Positions 46,155 to 55,534 are shown, numbered from the stretch's first letter. The stretch: 64,000 nt of DNA from Spirochaetota bacterium (GCA_035477215.1 DATIKU010000031.1:1-64000), one strand, 5' to 3'. The notes: a model not told the origin generated them from the sequence alone. Numbers and translations: made by a program.

Positions 46155-46478
46155 TCATTTTTTGAATTGCGGGCATATTTGAGATGAGCCGGGTCGATAC
46201 TCCGCACATACCCGCGGCCTCAGGTCGTATATGGAACAGGAAAAGCAGCCGTTCACCCGTTCGAGGAACGGGCAGTGATGAAGCTCCCGGCCATCGATCG
46301 CCGATACGAGATGGTCCCCCATCCAGACCGCCCGCTCATTATCGATGATATGCAGGACGTCATCCCGCCCCGCGCGCTTCCACAGCTCGGCATCCTCCGC
46401 GCTCGCGCAGGCGACCATATCGGCAAGACAGCAGGTGCCGCACCGAATGCACTCAACCCCGCCATGATGCTTATCCAT
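46155..46478 (-). CDS. YkgJ-type cysteine cluster protein
   Basis: About 107 residues. Cysteines CIRCGTCC near the N-terminus, then HHCPFL, CFSCSIYDLRPRVCAEYRPG and a final CPQF follow the YkgJ family pattern, thought to bind zinc or an Fe-S cluster. ATG at 46478 chosen over GTG at 46487 because GGTGAG precedes it. Function of the family is unsettled. Confidence 0.88.
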   Translation of the reverse strand: MDKHHGGVECIRCGTCCLADMVACASAEDAELWKRAGRDDVLHIIDNERAVWMGDHLVSAIDGRELHHCPFLERVNGCFSCSIYDLRPRVCAEYRPGSSQICPQFKK

Positions 46479-46653
46479 CCCGCTCACCGGTATATTTTAT
46501 GCCCGTATCGCACTCCTGTCAAAGGCATTTCCCCTTACCTGCCGCCCAAGTGGTTGATGAACCGTTTTTTCGGCGGAGTTTTCACTTGAATAATACATCC
46601 TCTTACCGTAGGGTTGCATCGTAATACCCGATTCCGTTATCCGAGAAAGTGCA

Positions 46654-48495
46654 ATGACACGACTGTTGTCCGTATTCGCCATTATAGCGACGCTCCTGGC
46701 GCTTATCCTACAGCCGCTTTCCCCCGCGTGGAGCTTCTCCGGCATACGCGTGCAGAGCGCCGAAAAGCAGACGGCAATCACCGCCGGTAGCAGCGGTTAT
46801 TTCATTATTGAATTGACGATTCCCCGAGGCTCCTACATCTACGGGAACCCCAAGGGCCCGGGGATTGGTAAGCCGACTACGGTGCGCGTGGTCCCCGTTG
46901 CGGGGTTTGCGTTCCAGCCCGCCCGTTTCCTTCCCCCCGGCCGGTATACGGCCGCCGGCGAAAAAGACTTCGTCTGGATATACGAGGGCGCAACGAGCAT
47001 TCTCCTCCCGTTCTACGTGGACCCGGAGGTAAAACCGTCAACGCACTCAATAAAAATTATAGTAGAGGCGCTTGTGTGCACGCATGGGGCCTGCATGCCG
47101 CAGATGATGGACATTGACCACAGTATCAAAGTACTTCCCTCCTATCCCGCTTCCGTGAAATTCTCGGCAGAGACTCTCTCGCGATATACGATATTCTCTT
47201 CAGATGCGCCTGATAAAACGGCCGTTGGCACACCGCCGTCCGGATCGATAAAAGACGCGCGTTTCACCCCTCGCTACGTGTCGGCAAGCGACATCTCGAG
47301 TATCGTTCAGGCCGTGCTCTTGGGCCTCATCGCGGGGCTTATCCTCAATTTCATGCCCTGCGTGCTTCCGGTGGTAAGCCTGAAGCTCATGGGATTCGTG
47401 CGCCACGTCGGCGAGCAGCGCGGCACGCTCAAAAGGCTGGGCCTTCTGTTTTCGCTCGGCATCCTCACCAGCTTCGCCGTGCTGGCCGCGCTCGGCTCGT
47501 TCCTCGGCTACAACTGGGGCGAGCTTTTCCAGAAACGCCTCTTCCTCGTCGGCATGATAGCGGTAATCTTCGCCATGGGACTTTCACTCCTCGGCGTTTT
47601 CACGCTCGGCGTGCCCTCGTTCGCGTCGCGGGTCTCGCGCGGGATCGGCAATGCTTACGTCGATTCCTATGTCAAGGGAATGCTCGCCACGCTCCTCGCC
47701 ACGCCCTGCAGCGGACCGTTCCTCGGAGGGACGCTGGCCTTCGCCTTCACCCAGCCGCCCACGGTGATATTCGCGATCTTCATGAGCATCGGCGTCGGCA
47801 TGGCCTTCCCTTATTTGGCGCTCGCGGCCGCTCCAGGGCTCATCCGTTTCGTCCCCAGGCCGGGTGACTGGATGGTCATCTTCGAACAGGCGATGGGGCT
47901 CCTTTTGCTCGGCACCACCGTCTACCTAATGGGCATCCTCCACGCTGACAGTTTTATACCGGTACTGTGGTTTCTTCTCGTACTCGCAATCGGGCTCTGG
48001 CAATACGGGCGGTTCGGAAACATTACACGAAGCGCGAGGAGCAGGGCGGTCTCCGCCGCGGTGCTTGTTCTTTTCACCGCCGCCGGATACTGGCTTTCAT
48101 TCGAGGCCTTCGACGGCGCGAACAAACGCGCCGCGGTCGCTTCAACGGCCGGGTTTTCCATGGAAGCGCTCGAGTCGAACAGGGAGGCGGGCAGGATATC
48201 GATCGTGAAGTTCACCGCGGACTGGTGCCCCAACTGCGTCCTGGTGGAGAAAACATCCCTCTACACCCCAGACGTCGTGGCGCGGATAAATGAACAGTCC
48301 ATTACGCTTTTTACGGCCGACCTCACGCGCGAAAACCCGGCGGCGCAGGACCTCCTTCGCGCGCTCGGCAGCCGCTCCATCCCGCTTCTGGCTGTCTTCC
48401 CGCCCGGGAAGCGTTTTAACGAACCCGTGTGCCTGCGGGATATTTACAGCGAGAAGGACGTGCTCGAGGCGATTCTACTGGCGTCGTCGCCCTGA
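46654..48495 (+). CDS. dsbD: Thiol:disulfide interchange protein DsbD
   Basis: 613 residues with all three DsbD parts: an N-terminal periplasmic alpha domain after a signal peptide (with Cys pair VCTHGACMP), a central membrane core of about 8 TMs with the redox cysteines in FMPCVLPVV and ATPCSGPFLGG, and a C-terminal thioredoxin fold with WCPNC. Moves electrons from cytoplasmic thioredoxin to periplasmic thiols for protein and cytochrome maturation. No obvious operon partner. Confidence 0.94.
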   Translation: MTRLLSVFAIIATLLALILQPLSPAWSFSGIRVQSAEKQTAITAGSSGYFIIELTIPRGSYIYGNPKGPGIGKPTTVRVVPVAGFAFQPARFLPPGRYTAAGEKDFVWIYEGATSILLPFYVDPEVKPSTHSIKIIVEALVCTHGACMPQMMDIDHSIKVLPSYPASVKFSAETLSRYTIFSSDAPDKTAVGTPPSGSIKDARFTPRYVSASDISSIVQAVLLGLIAGLILNFMPCVLPVVSLKLMGFVRHVGEQRGTLKRLGLLFSLGILTSFAVLAALGSFLGYNWGELFQKRLFLVGMIAVIFAMGLSLLGVFTLGVPSFASRVSRGIGNAYVDSYVKGMLATLLATPCSGPFLGGTLAFAFTQPPTVIFAIFMSIGVGMAFPYLALAAAPGLIRFVPRPGDWMVIFEQAMGLLLLGTTVYLMGILHADSFIPVLWFLLVLAIGLWQYGRFGNITRSARSRAVSAAVLVLFTAAGYWLSFEAFDGANKRAAVASTAGFSMEALESNREAGRISIVKFTADWCPNCVLVEKTSLYTPDVVARINEQSITLFTADLTRENPAAQDLLRALGSRSIPLLAVFPPGKRFNEPVCLRDIYSEKDVLEAILLASSP

Positions 48496-48529
48496 ACCGG
48501 CGGGGGCATGTATGCAAGCGGCATACTTT

Positions 48530-49330
48530 CTACCGGCAGGCCGGGTTGATGCTCTCCACGTACCGGACGGCCAGGGGCAGCGCCGCATCCGATCCCGCAA
48601 AGCCGTCCTCTTCCGTGAGGCATGCCGGACACTCTTTAAAGATACGGATCCAGTCCGCAAGATAGCCCCCGGCCAGCGGCATATATGACCAGTGCCATTT
48701 CTCCTCCATATGTCCGCCGGTGCGCCCCGCGGTATAGGGCTGGCAGAAGCCGTACGACTGCGCTTTAACGGCGAGCCAGCGATATAAAGTTTTTCCCGGG
48801 CCCGACTCGTAATAGCGGTTATCGAGCTCCTGAAGGTCAAAATCGGTCCCCCAGTGGTGCCGCGAGGTGCCGGGCATCGAGGAAAATTCCAATATCTTCA
48901 CGGCCCGCGCACCGGGATCGCTTATCGCTTCGGCAAGCCGCACTCCTCCGGCAGGCATCGCCCCGTACCACTTGCTTTCCCATATTGTCTTCTGGTGTCC
49001 CCAGCTCCGGGTCGAGCTCCGCACACGGAATTCAAGGCCCGGGTGGGTCTTCCTGAAATCACGGAACATTGCCGCCAGCGCCTCCGCGGCCTCCCGGCGA
49101 AGATACTGACGCCCTCCCTGCACCGGAACGCCGAGCGTCGACAGCTCGACGAAACCCTTCTCCCTCTCCGGATCGAACCGTCCAGTCAGGAATTTTTCGA
49201 TCGCTATGCCGGCATACGATCCCGAATAGCCCTTCCCTCCGCACTCCGCGGGTCCCGCCACGATAAAAACACCCAGCACAAGTGCACAAAGATACGCCGT
49301 TCTTCGCGTTCCCATAGAAACGGGGATCAC
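48530..49330 (-). CDS. M15-family D-Ala-D-Ala carboxypeptidase/endopeptidase (VanY-like)
   Basis: 266 residues with signal peptide. Zinc site motifs SRHHWGTDFDL (His, Asp) and EEKWHWSY (catalytic Glu, His) are intact; STRSWGHQKTIW is the substrate Arg/Gln region. Hydrolyses peptidoglycan stem peptides. The start GTG overlaps the upstream gene's stop as GTGA; an ATG 15 bases later lacks a ribosome binding site. Confidence 0.9.
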   Translation of the reverse strand: MIPVSMGTRRTAYLCALVLGVFIVAGPAECGGKGYSGSYAGIAIEKFLTGRFDPEREKGFVELSTLGVPVQGGRQYLRREAAEALAAMFRDFRKTHPGLEFRVRSSTRSWGHQKTIWESKWYGAMPAGGVRLAEAISDPGARAVKILEFSSMPGTSRHHWGTDFDLQELDNRYYESGPGKTLYRWLAVKAQSYGFCQPYTAGRTGGHMEEKWHWSYMPLAGGYLADWIRIFKECPACLTEEDGFAGSDAALPLAVRYVESINPACR

Positions 49331-50292
49331 TTCGCCCTTTCGGTTATGTGTATATAGTCTGCGATGGGTTTGGAGATGAATTTCAGGCCCTCGTGAGTGA
49401 TGCCGGTATCGCGAGCCATCATCCGCTCGCGCTCTCCCGGGCGCAGGTCTCCGCTTTCGGAGAGGATGATGATGCGCCCGCGTATGCCCGGAACGCGGCG
49501 GCCTACCCTTGAGGGCACCCCGAGTCCGTACGCAAAATGCGCCGCCCCGGCGATGACAACAATGATAGAATTATTTCCGGCGGCGTTTTCCTTCAACAGC
49601 CTCTCCGAAAGAATGTCGGCCATCTTTTCGTCGCGTGCGACCTGCGCCTCATACATACGGCGAAGCCCCTCTCCGCTGGTGAACGCGTGCACCGGAAGCA
49701 TCATACCCAGCAATCGCTTGTGTTCTTCATTCTCAAGATCGATTTCGGCGGGCAGTTCTGCGCGCTCACGCTCATCCAGCGCACAGAGTCCTGCGCGGGC
49801 TACTGCGCGCACTACCTCGGCTCGCGCATTGAGCGCGAGCACCGATCCTCCGGCCTCCCTGCACGCCTCCAGGACGGCACGGTAATCAAGGTAATTGCTC
49901 CACCGCCGCTCCCAGTCCGTATCGGCGGCAAGCCGGTCGAAATCGATCTCCCCGCGATTAAACCGGTCAAGCGCCGGCTGGTAGTGCGACTCCATCTGTT
50001 CGATCCCCAGCAGCAGCGTCCTGCCTTTCGCCGCAAGCGCCTCGACAAACGACCGCTGCATGTCGTGATGGCGCTTCAGGCCGTGCCGCTCGCCGATGTA
50101 TATCACATCGGCCTTCAAACAATCCTCGATCATCGAATCGAATGATACCGGCTCCCCGGTATAGACATCGAGCCAGAGCGCGCACCTCACGGGCAAAACC
50201 CCTGTCTCCGCACCGGCACCGGAAGCGGCGGGTGGGATGGCGACCAGAGTACAGAGAAAAATAAGTATCGCAGTTCTTTGAAATTTCATCAT
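49327..50292 (-). CDS. ChaN/Tiki-superfamily secreted protein
   Basis: About 321 residues from ATG 50292. Signal peptide, then the ChaN pattern: VIYIGERHGLKRHHDMQRSF (the GE.H motif), LLGIEQMESHYQPALDRF, NLDYR-like NYLDYRAVLEACR and NSIIVVIAGAAHFAYGLGVP. ChaN proteins are linked to haem/iron uptake, and the Tiki fold also includes metallopeptidases. Coupled to the M15 peptidase, which hints at an envelope role. Confidence 0.87.
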   Translation of the reverse strand: MMKFQRTAILIFLCTLVAIPPAASGAGAETGVLPVRCALWLDVYTGEPVSFDSMIEDCLKADVIYIGERHGLKRHHDMQRSFVEALAAKGRTLLLGIEQMESHYQPALDRFNRGEIDFDRLAADTDWERRWSNYLDYRAVLEACREAGGSVLALNARAEVVRAVARAGLCALDERERAELPAEIDLENEEHKRLLGMMLPVHAFTSGEGLRRMYEAQVARDEKMADILSERLLKENAAGNNSIIVVIAGAAHFAYGLGVPSRVGRRVPGIRGRIIILSESGDLRPGERERMMARDTGITHEGLKFISKPIADYIHITERAK

Positions 50293-50379
50293 GTGATTTT
50301 CACCGGAGGTCAAATCCGTCCGACCGGCACCCGTGTCTGGTACGCGAAACGCCGACCAACGCACCGCGCGGCCGGTCTG

Positions 50380-51075
50380 TCAGACGCCGCGAAGCTCGCA
50401 CAGGTCGGCAAAGGTGGCTACATATTCGCGGAAACCGTAGAGCGTTTCGACGGGATATGGCTTTAAATTGTGGAAGGACTCGTCCAGCGTGACATCGGCC
50501 ACGAACTGCTGCAGGTAATATCTTTTTACGCGGCCGAGCGCGGCCCCGATACTCCCGAAGTCTTCGAGCTTCACGTACTTCGGGATGCAGGTGGTCCGAA
50601 GCTCATACTCCAGTCCGGAGCTTTTTACCGTTTCAACCGTCTCAATCACGCGCGAAAAATCGACCTGCCGCCCCACAACGAAATCGTACTTCTGCGGCGA
50701 TGTCTTGATGTCGATAGCGATATAATCGACCAGAGCCTTGTCGACAAGGCGCGCCACCACCTCGGGGTTGAGGCCGTTGGTGTCGATCTTCACCGCCATG
50801 GACATCTCCTTGACGGCTCCGATAAACGACTCCAGATTTCTCGAGATGGTGGGCTCACCGCCCGAGATGGTCACGCCGTCGATAAAGCCCCGGCGCTTTT
50901 TAATAAAGCCGAGCGCCTCGTCGTTGGAATACAACCGCAGGCTGCCGCTGTTGCAGGCGAGCTCGGGATTATGGCAGTAGCCGCACCGGAGGTTGCACCC
51001 CCCGGTAAAGAAAACCGAGCATATCCTACCGGGAAAGTCTATCAGCGAGGTTTTGTGTATTCCCTTTATATTCAT
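50380..51075 (-). CDS. nrdG: Anaerobic ribonucleotide reductase activating enzyme
   Basis: 231 residues starting MNIKGIHKTSLIDFPGRICS. Radical SAM cluster motif CNLRCGYCHNPELA and GGEPTISR are present. The protein matches the NrdG-like pyruvate-formate-lyase-activating subgroup. It generates the glycyl radical on NrdD. Its first 50 bases overlap the separate glycyl-radical gene, and it follows nrdD, so the three are an operon. Confidence 0.93.
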   Translation of the reverse strand: MNIKGIHKTSLIDFPGRICSVFFTGGCNLRCGYCHNPELACNSGSLRLYSNDEALGFIKKRRGFIDGVTISGGEPTISRNLESFIGAVKEMSMAVKIDTNGLNPEVVARLVDKALVDYIAIDIKTSPQKYDFVVGRQVDFSRVIETVETVKSSGLEYELRTTCIPKYVKLEDFGSIGAALGRVKRYYLQQFVADVTLDESFHNLKPYPVETLYGFREYVATFADLCELRGV

Positions 51076-51223
51076 ATATGCATGCTTCCTTGACATCCTT
51101 GAGGGAGAACTCCCTTCTTTCGTTGAACTCCTCCCGTTTCCCCTTGTTCCACTGGTTGACCGGCCTGAAATATCCGACCACTCGGGAATACACCTCAACG
51201 GGGATCCGCCTGTCCTTCTTCAT
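51026..51223 (-). CDS. Separate glycyl-radical segment of anaerobic ribonucleotide reductase
   Basis: 65 residues: MKKDRRIPVEVYSRVVGYFR, then PVNQWNKGKREEFNERREF and a basic tail. RVVGYFRPVxxWNKGKxEEF is the C-terminal glycyl-radical motif of class III NrdD, with Gly17 as the radical site. AGGAGAT lies 7 bases before the ATG. The large NrdD upstream lacks this motif, so the two proteins are probably complementary chains of one enzyme. I know of short NrdD-annotated proteins of this kind in some anaerobes; how widespread is unchecked. Confidence 0.85.
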   Translation of the reverse strand: MKKDRRIPVEVYSRVVGYFRPVNQWNKGKREEFNERREFSLKDVKEACIYEYKGNTQNLADRLSR

Positions 51224-51239
51224 ATTTCCATATCTCCTG

Positions 51240-53309
51240 TTACATCGCTATCTTTTTATTATAATCGGCATCTCTTGCCGTAATCTCAACGCCGAATCTC
51301 TCCAGCTCCTCCTCCGTGTGCTCGTATGGGCAGAATTTATGGGCGCCCGCGATATAACCGTGCACCGGGCAGATGCTGAACGTCGGGGTGATGGTAAAAT
51401 AGGGCAGCGAATAGTTCTCGGCGATGCGGCGCACCAGGTGCTTGACCATCTGCGGGTCGTCGATCTTCTCGCCGATGAACCCGTGGACAACCGTACCGCC
51501 GGTAAAGCGCGTCTGCAACTCGTCCTGATGGTCCAGCGCGTCGAAGATATCTTCCGTGTGCCCTACGGGGAGATGCACCGAGTTGGTGTAATAGGGCTCG
51601 TTCGTTCCGGCCGATTTGATGTCGGGATAGGCGTCCCTGTCGTGCTTCGCGAAACGGTAGCTCACACCCTCGGCGGGCGTCGCCTCCAGGTTGTAGAGGT
51701 TTCCGGTCTCGTTTTGGTATCCCCGTATGCGCTCCCTCATGAAGTCGAGCACGCGTATGGTAAACCCCTTTCCCTCGGGCGTTGAGATATCGCTTCCGAG
51801 CAGGTTGACGCAGGTCTCGTTCATCCCGACCAGGCCGACCGTTGAGAAATGGTTCAGCCAGTAGCGGCCGTTTCGCTCGTATTCGTCCGAGAGGTATACC
51901 CTTGTATATGGATACAGGTTGCTCAAGGTGAAGTTCTCGAGCACCTTCCGCTTTATCTCAAGCGAATCCTTCGCGAGGTCCATGAGGTGCGCGAGCCTCT
52001 CGAAAAACCCCGCCTCATCCTTTGCGAGATGCCCGAGCCTGGGCATGTTTATGGTCACCACCCCGATGCTTCCCGTAAGGGGGTTCGCCCCGAAAAGCCC
52101 ACCGCCGCGGCTTCGGAGCTCCCTGTTGTCGAGCCTCAGGCGGCAGCACATGGAGCGCGCGTCCTCGGGGTCCATGTCGGAATTAACGAAATTGGCGAAA
52201 TAGGGTATGCCGTATTTTGCCGTCATCTCCCACAGCCGGTCGTGCGCCGGGTTCTCCCAGTCGAAGTCGGCGGTGATGTTATAGGTCGGAATGGGAAAGG
52301 TGAAAATGCGGTTTCGCGCGTCGCCCTCGAGGAGGCACTCGGCGAACGCCACGTTGAAAACGTTCATCTCCTCCTGGAACTCGGCGTATTTCCTGTCGCG
52401 GATCTCTCCGCCTATTACCACATACTCCTCGCCGATCGTCGAGGGGACCTTGAGGTCAAGAGTCACGTTGGTAAAGGGTGTCTGGAAACCGACGCGGGTC
52501 GGTATGTTCATATTGAACACGAACTCCTGCAGACACTGCTTCACCTCGGTCTTCGTAAGCCGGTCATAGAAGATGAACGGAGCGAGATAGGTGTCGAAGT
52601 TCGCGAAGGCCTGGGCGCCGGCCGATTCCCCCTGCAGGGTGTAGAAGAAATTTACCACCTGGCCGAGCGCGCTGCGAAAGTGCCTCGCAGGGCGGCTTTC
52701 GACCTTTCCCGGAACGCCCCCGAAGCCCCGCAGCAACAGGTCCCTGAGGTCCCATCCTACGCAGTACGCGGACAGGAGGCCCAGATCGTGAAGATGGAAA
52801 TCGCAGGAGACATGCGCCTCGCGTATCTCGGGCGGATACAGACGCTCGAGCCAGTACTTGGCAGTGATCGCCGAGGCAATATGGTTGTTGAGCCCCTGAA
52901 GGGAATAGCTCATGTTGCTGTTCTCGTTGACGCGCCAGTCGGAGCGGTCAAGGTAATGCTCGATGAGCTGTATGCCCTCGTTGAGGAGGTCCTTGCCCTC
53001 GCGGATCTTGCGGTGCTGCTCGCGATAGAGTATGAACGCCTTCGCGACACGCGCGTGGCCCCTCTCAATGAGCATTTTCTCGACGAGGTCCTGGACGTTT
53101 TCGACCGTGGGGGTTCTGCCTTCCTTGTAATGCAGTATATCGAGGATACCGACCACGGAATCGCATACCGACTGCGCCGTCTCCCTGTTGCTCCCACCGA
53201 CCGCCTTCGCCGCCTTGAAAATGGCGTCGGTAATCTTTTCGGCGTCGAAGGGAAGAATTCGCCCATCCCTTTTACGTATATACTGCACCCGGGACGCATT
53301 ATCTTCCAT
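51240..53309 (-). CDS. nrdD: Anaerobic ribonucleoside-triphosphate reductase, catalytic body
   Basis: 689 residues. N-terminal ATP-cone (VQYIRKRDGRILPFDAEKIT, about 8-95), then the glycyl-radical-enzyme barrel with NMNIPTRVGFQTPFTNVTLD, NFVNSDMDPEDARSMCCRLR (substrate cysteine region) and LVGMNETCVNLL. The C-terminus TPTFSICPVHGYIAGAHKFC reaches the zinc-loop region, but the fourth ligand position reads CPYE instead of CxxC, and the protein stops before the radical glycine. That element is on the next gene, 16 bases downstream in another frame. Confidence 0.95.
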   Translation of the reverse strand: MEDNASRVQYIRKRDGRILPFDAEKITDAIFKAAKAVGGSNRETAQSVCDSVVGILDILHYKEGRTPTVENVQDLVEKMLIERGHARVAKAFILYREQHRKIREGKDLLNEGIQLIEHYLDRSDWRVNENSNMSYSLQGLNNHIASAITAKYWLERLYPPEIREAHVSCDFHLHDLGLLSAYCVGWDLRDLLLRGFGGVPGKVESRPARHFRSALGQVVNFFYTLQGESAGAQAFANFDTYLAPFIFYDRLTKTEVKQCLQEFVFNMNIPTRVGFQTPFTNVTLDLKVPSTIGEEYVVIGGEIRDRKYAEFQEEMNVFNVAFAECLLEGDARNRIFTFPIPTYNITADFDWENPAHDRLWEMTAKYGIPYFANFVNSDMDPEDARSMCCRLRLDNRELRSRGGGLFGANPLTGSIGVVTINMPRLGHLAKDEAGFFERLAHLMDLAKDSLEIKRKVLENFTLSNLYPYTRVYLSDEYERNGRYWLNHFSTVGLVGMNETCVNLLGSDISTPEGKGFTIRVLDFMRERIRGYQNETGNLYNLEATPAEGVSYRFAKHDRDAYPDIKSAGTNEPYYTNSVHLPVGHTEDIFDALDHQDELQTRFTGGTVVHGFIGEKIDDPQMVKHLVRRIAENYSLPYFTITPTFSICPVHGYIAGAHKFCPYEHTEEELERFGVEITARDADYNKKIAM

Positions 53310-53744
53310 GTATGAGATACTCCAGATGATCTTATTCTTAAGATTTCATTGACGCTGCAAGTAACGGTTGAAATACAGGGCCGCTCTCGTAAAGCACAGC
53401 AGGGACACATCAGACAGAGCAGTAACGTTTTTATATCAGGCGCCCGAACCGCGATTCATGAAACTACCGTCATTTTGGCTATTCGTCAAGGAAAATATTA
53501 TGTCTCAATAAAAAAACGGCATCGACAGATGATAAACATCATAATCATCAATATGCATATATTATGTGGAATAAATCGTTGTCGCCGAACCCCTCGGAAA
53601 ACCCTGAATTTCACCTGATAAACAACATCAGGCTATCGATGCCTCCGAATGAAAAATATGGCTGCAGACATGCCGCCCGGATGCCGAAAAGGGATGCAGG
53701 CGGGGCCGGACGGCGCCGCCCAAGTGAATTACATGGAGGCAAGC
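53310..53744. other. Intergenic region upstream of nrdD
   Basis: 435 bases divergent between nrdD and a signal-peptide protein. It is AT-rich around 53500-53580 (with AATATGCATATATT), which likely holds promoters. I could not find a convincing pair of NrdR boxes or an FNR site. Confidence 0.4.
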
Positions 53745-54266
53745 ATGAAAAAACGCGCTCTCCCCGTCGTCTCGTCAATCCTGATGCTGCTCCTGATCAT
53801 GCCGCTCGCCGGGGCGGAATACAAGGGAACCATTATCGACCAGATACGCCTGGCCGTCAACGACATCCCCCAGGGTCTCGTCTACGGCAGCATACCCCCC
53901 TTCGCCCAGCGGGTGCTCAGGGAAAACCCCTGGAAGTTCGACCGGGCCGCAATAAAAAGGCTTACCAAAGAAATATATCCCGACGGCGACCCCGACCGGG
54001 TGGCCGATATCCACATGACCATTCTCACGCGTCCGGCTACGCCCTTCGGCGATGACATCGTCTGTTATATCATCGTTTACAACAACATGACGTCGGCAAA
54101 AAATGAGATAAAAAAGATTACCGATTTCGTTGGATATAACTCGGACCGCGCTATTGTGTCGGTCAGGGAAAACATAGTGGTATTCCTGCACGCCGACGAC
54201 ATCGACGACTTCCCCGTCATCAGGGAGATGATGAAAAAGATAGGCGAGAGATTGGACAATCTATAA
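53745..54266 (+). CDS. Secreted protein of unknown function
   Basis: 173 residues from ATG 53745 with GGAGG upstream (an ORF extension to 53649 is less likely). Signal peptide MKKRALPVVSSILMLLLIMP ending AGAEYK. The mature region is alpha/beta (DIVCYIIVYNNMTSAKNEIK, RENIVVFLHADDIDD), compact and without catalytic motifs. Convergent with the next gene. No family recognised. Confidence 0.72.
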   Translation: MKKRALPVVSSILMLLLIMPLAGAEYKGTIIDQIRLAVNDIPQGLVYGSIPPFAQRVLRENPWKFDRAAIKRLTKEIYPDGDPDRVADIHMTILTRPATPFGDDIVCYIIVYNNMTSAKNEIKKITDFVGYNSDRAIVSVRENIVVFLHADDIDDFPVIREMMKKIGERLDNL

Positions 54267-54273
54267 GGACGGG

Positions 54274-54678
54274 TTACGAAGCGTCGTTTTTAAGAAGGAT
54301 TTCCTCGAGCTCGTCGGCCTTCGCGGCGATATATGTAAGCGACTTGAGAAACCTGCGCGGATCGCAGTCTTGAAGCAGAATTGAGTTACGGAGCACCAGC
54401 TTGTCCTCAATCAGGGCGAGCGATCCGAGTGGTAGCGTCGCATTCGTCTGCAGCGCGTACTTGAAAAGTTCGCAGAAGTCGCCCTTCAGTTTCCCTATCG
54501 ATGAATAATAGTTGATGATCCGGTCGCCGACCTCGTCCTTGCTAAGTGTAATGAGCACCTGTTGTGACCGGTCGTTGTCGAAACTCAGTTCGGTGGAATA
54601 CGCGCCAGGGCCGTCTTTATGGAACTTAATTTTAAACTCCGCCGCGATTGCCGCGATAAAACCGTCGAATACTTCCAT
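54274..54678 (-). CDS. CesT/YbjN-like small protein
   Basis: 134 residues, acidic and soluble. The order of strands and helices (helix, ELSFDNDRSQQVLITLSKDE, YYSSIGKLKG, helix, LVLRNSILLQDCDPRRFLKS) resembles type III secretion chaperones of the CesT family and YbjN. No secretion genes are adjacent, but a flagellin-like gene follows, so a chaperone role is possible. GGAGAATAATG precedes the start. Confidence 0.55.
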   Translation of the reverse strand: MEVFDGFIAAIAAEFKIKFHKDGPGAYSTELSFDNDRSQQVLITLSKDEVGDRIINYYSSIGKLKGDFCELFKYALQTNATLPLGSLALIEDKLVLRNSILLQDCDPRRFLKSLTYIAAKADELEEILLKNDAS

Positions 54679-54734
54679 TACATTATTCTCCTTGCAGTCG
54701 GCTCAACATTAAACAGCGCGCCACGCTGAGGCGG

Positions 54735-55475
54735 CTACGCCTGCAAAAGCACGGTAACCGTCTCGCGATTGATGTTTCCCTGCGCGATTAGGGCCGCTTT
54801 TGAATCCCGACCGATGGACTCTTGAACCAGCATTCGCATGCCGGCGAAATCCCCTTGTGCGCCGCCGGGAGCGTATTCCCGCGCCATGTCCAGGCCCCTG
54901 CTCGCGAACAGGGCGACCGTTTTTTCGGCATCGGCGAACCTGTCCTGAAGCCTGGCCCGAAGAATGTCGAGCCGGGAGGTATCCACCTCCTTCCCTTTGT
55001 TTATCTCCGCCGCATAAGCGGACATCTCCTTTAGAGCAGCGCCAATTTCCGCATGCAACGCCTTCACGCCACCGGTGCCGCCCTGGGGTTGCGGATCCAG
55101 CGCCGCCACAGGGAGCGCCGTCATGCCGAATTTTCCGGCGTACTCACCCAGTGCGGAGGATAACTCCGCACTTACTCCTGCGATTCCCACGTAATCCACC
55201 CGGCGGGAGGCCATCGCCTCCATGGCCATGTTGCGCAGGCGCGACGATATCTCCACCGCCCGCTGCAGCACATGCCGCGCCATCTGAGCGATGCTGAGCG
55301 CCTCGGTCATGCGACTTTCCCCGGCCTGCCGGTCAGACACCCACCTGAACGATGGATTAACCGGTTTATGGGAAATTATCGAAGCCTTCTCCGCGGCATT
55401 ATTCCCCTTAGCCCCGTGATTTACAACCACACGGCGCTCAACCGCAAGTTTTATCGTGTCGTCGTTTATCTTCAT
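54735..55475 (-). CDS. Flagellin-like protein (short, atypical)
   Basis: 246 residues. The C-terminus SKAALIAQGNINRETVTVLL resembles the flagellin D0 helix, and the N-terminal helix region (MTEALSIAQMARHVLQRAVE, ISSRLRNMAMEAM) resembles D0/D1. The central variable part is small. The extreme N-terminus lacks the usual MxINxN start but keeps MKIND. It could be a minor filament component, a flagellin homologue with another role, or a secreted hook-type protein. Confidence 0.55.
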   Translation of the reverse strand: MKINDDTIKLAVERRVVVNHGAKGNNAAEKASIISHKPVNPSFRWVSDRQAGESRMTEALSIAQMARHVLQRAVEISSRLRNMAMEAMASRRVDYVGIAGVSAELSSALGEYAGKFGMTALPVAALDPQPQGGTGGVKALHAEIGAALKEMSAYAAEINKGKEVDTSRLDILRARLQDRFADAEKTVALFASRGLDMAREYAPGGAQGDFAGMRMLVQESIGRDSKAALIAQGNINRETVTVLLQA

Positions 55476-55505
55476 CGAAGTCCTTCGCCGATCCTCGTGG
55501 GATGA

Positions 55506-55534
55506 AGTATATATGAGTGGCCTTTCAATGTCAA
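55506..55534 (-). promoter_or_regulatory. Promoter of the flagellin-like gene
   Basis: On the minus strand TTGACA (55529-55534), 17-base spacer and TATACT (55506-55511): near-consensus sigma70, not the sigma28 type usual for flagellin. It lies about 30 bases upstream of the ATG. Confidence 0.7.

Noticed and set aside
53500-53580. NrdR boxes upstream of nrdD
   Set aside because: The AT-rich dyad AATATGCATATATT resembles part of the box, but a proper pair with the expected spacing was not found.
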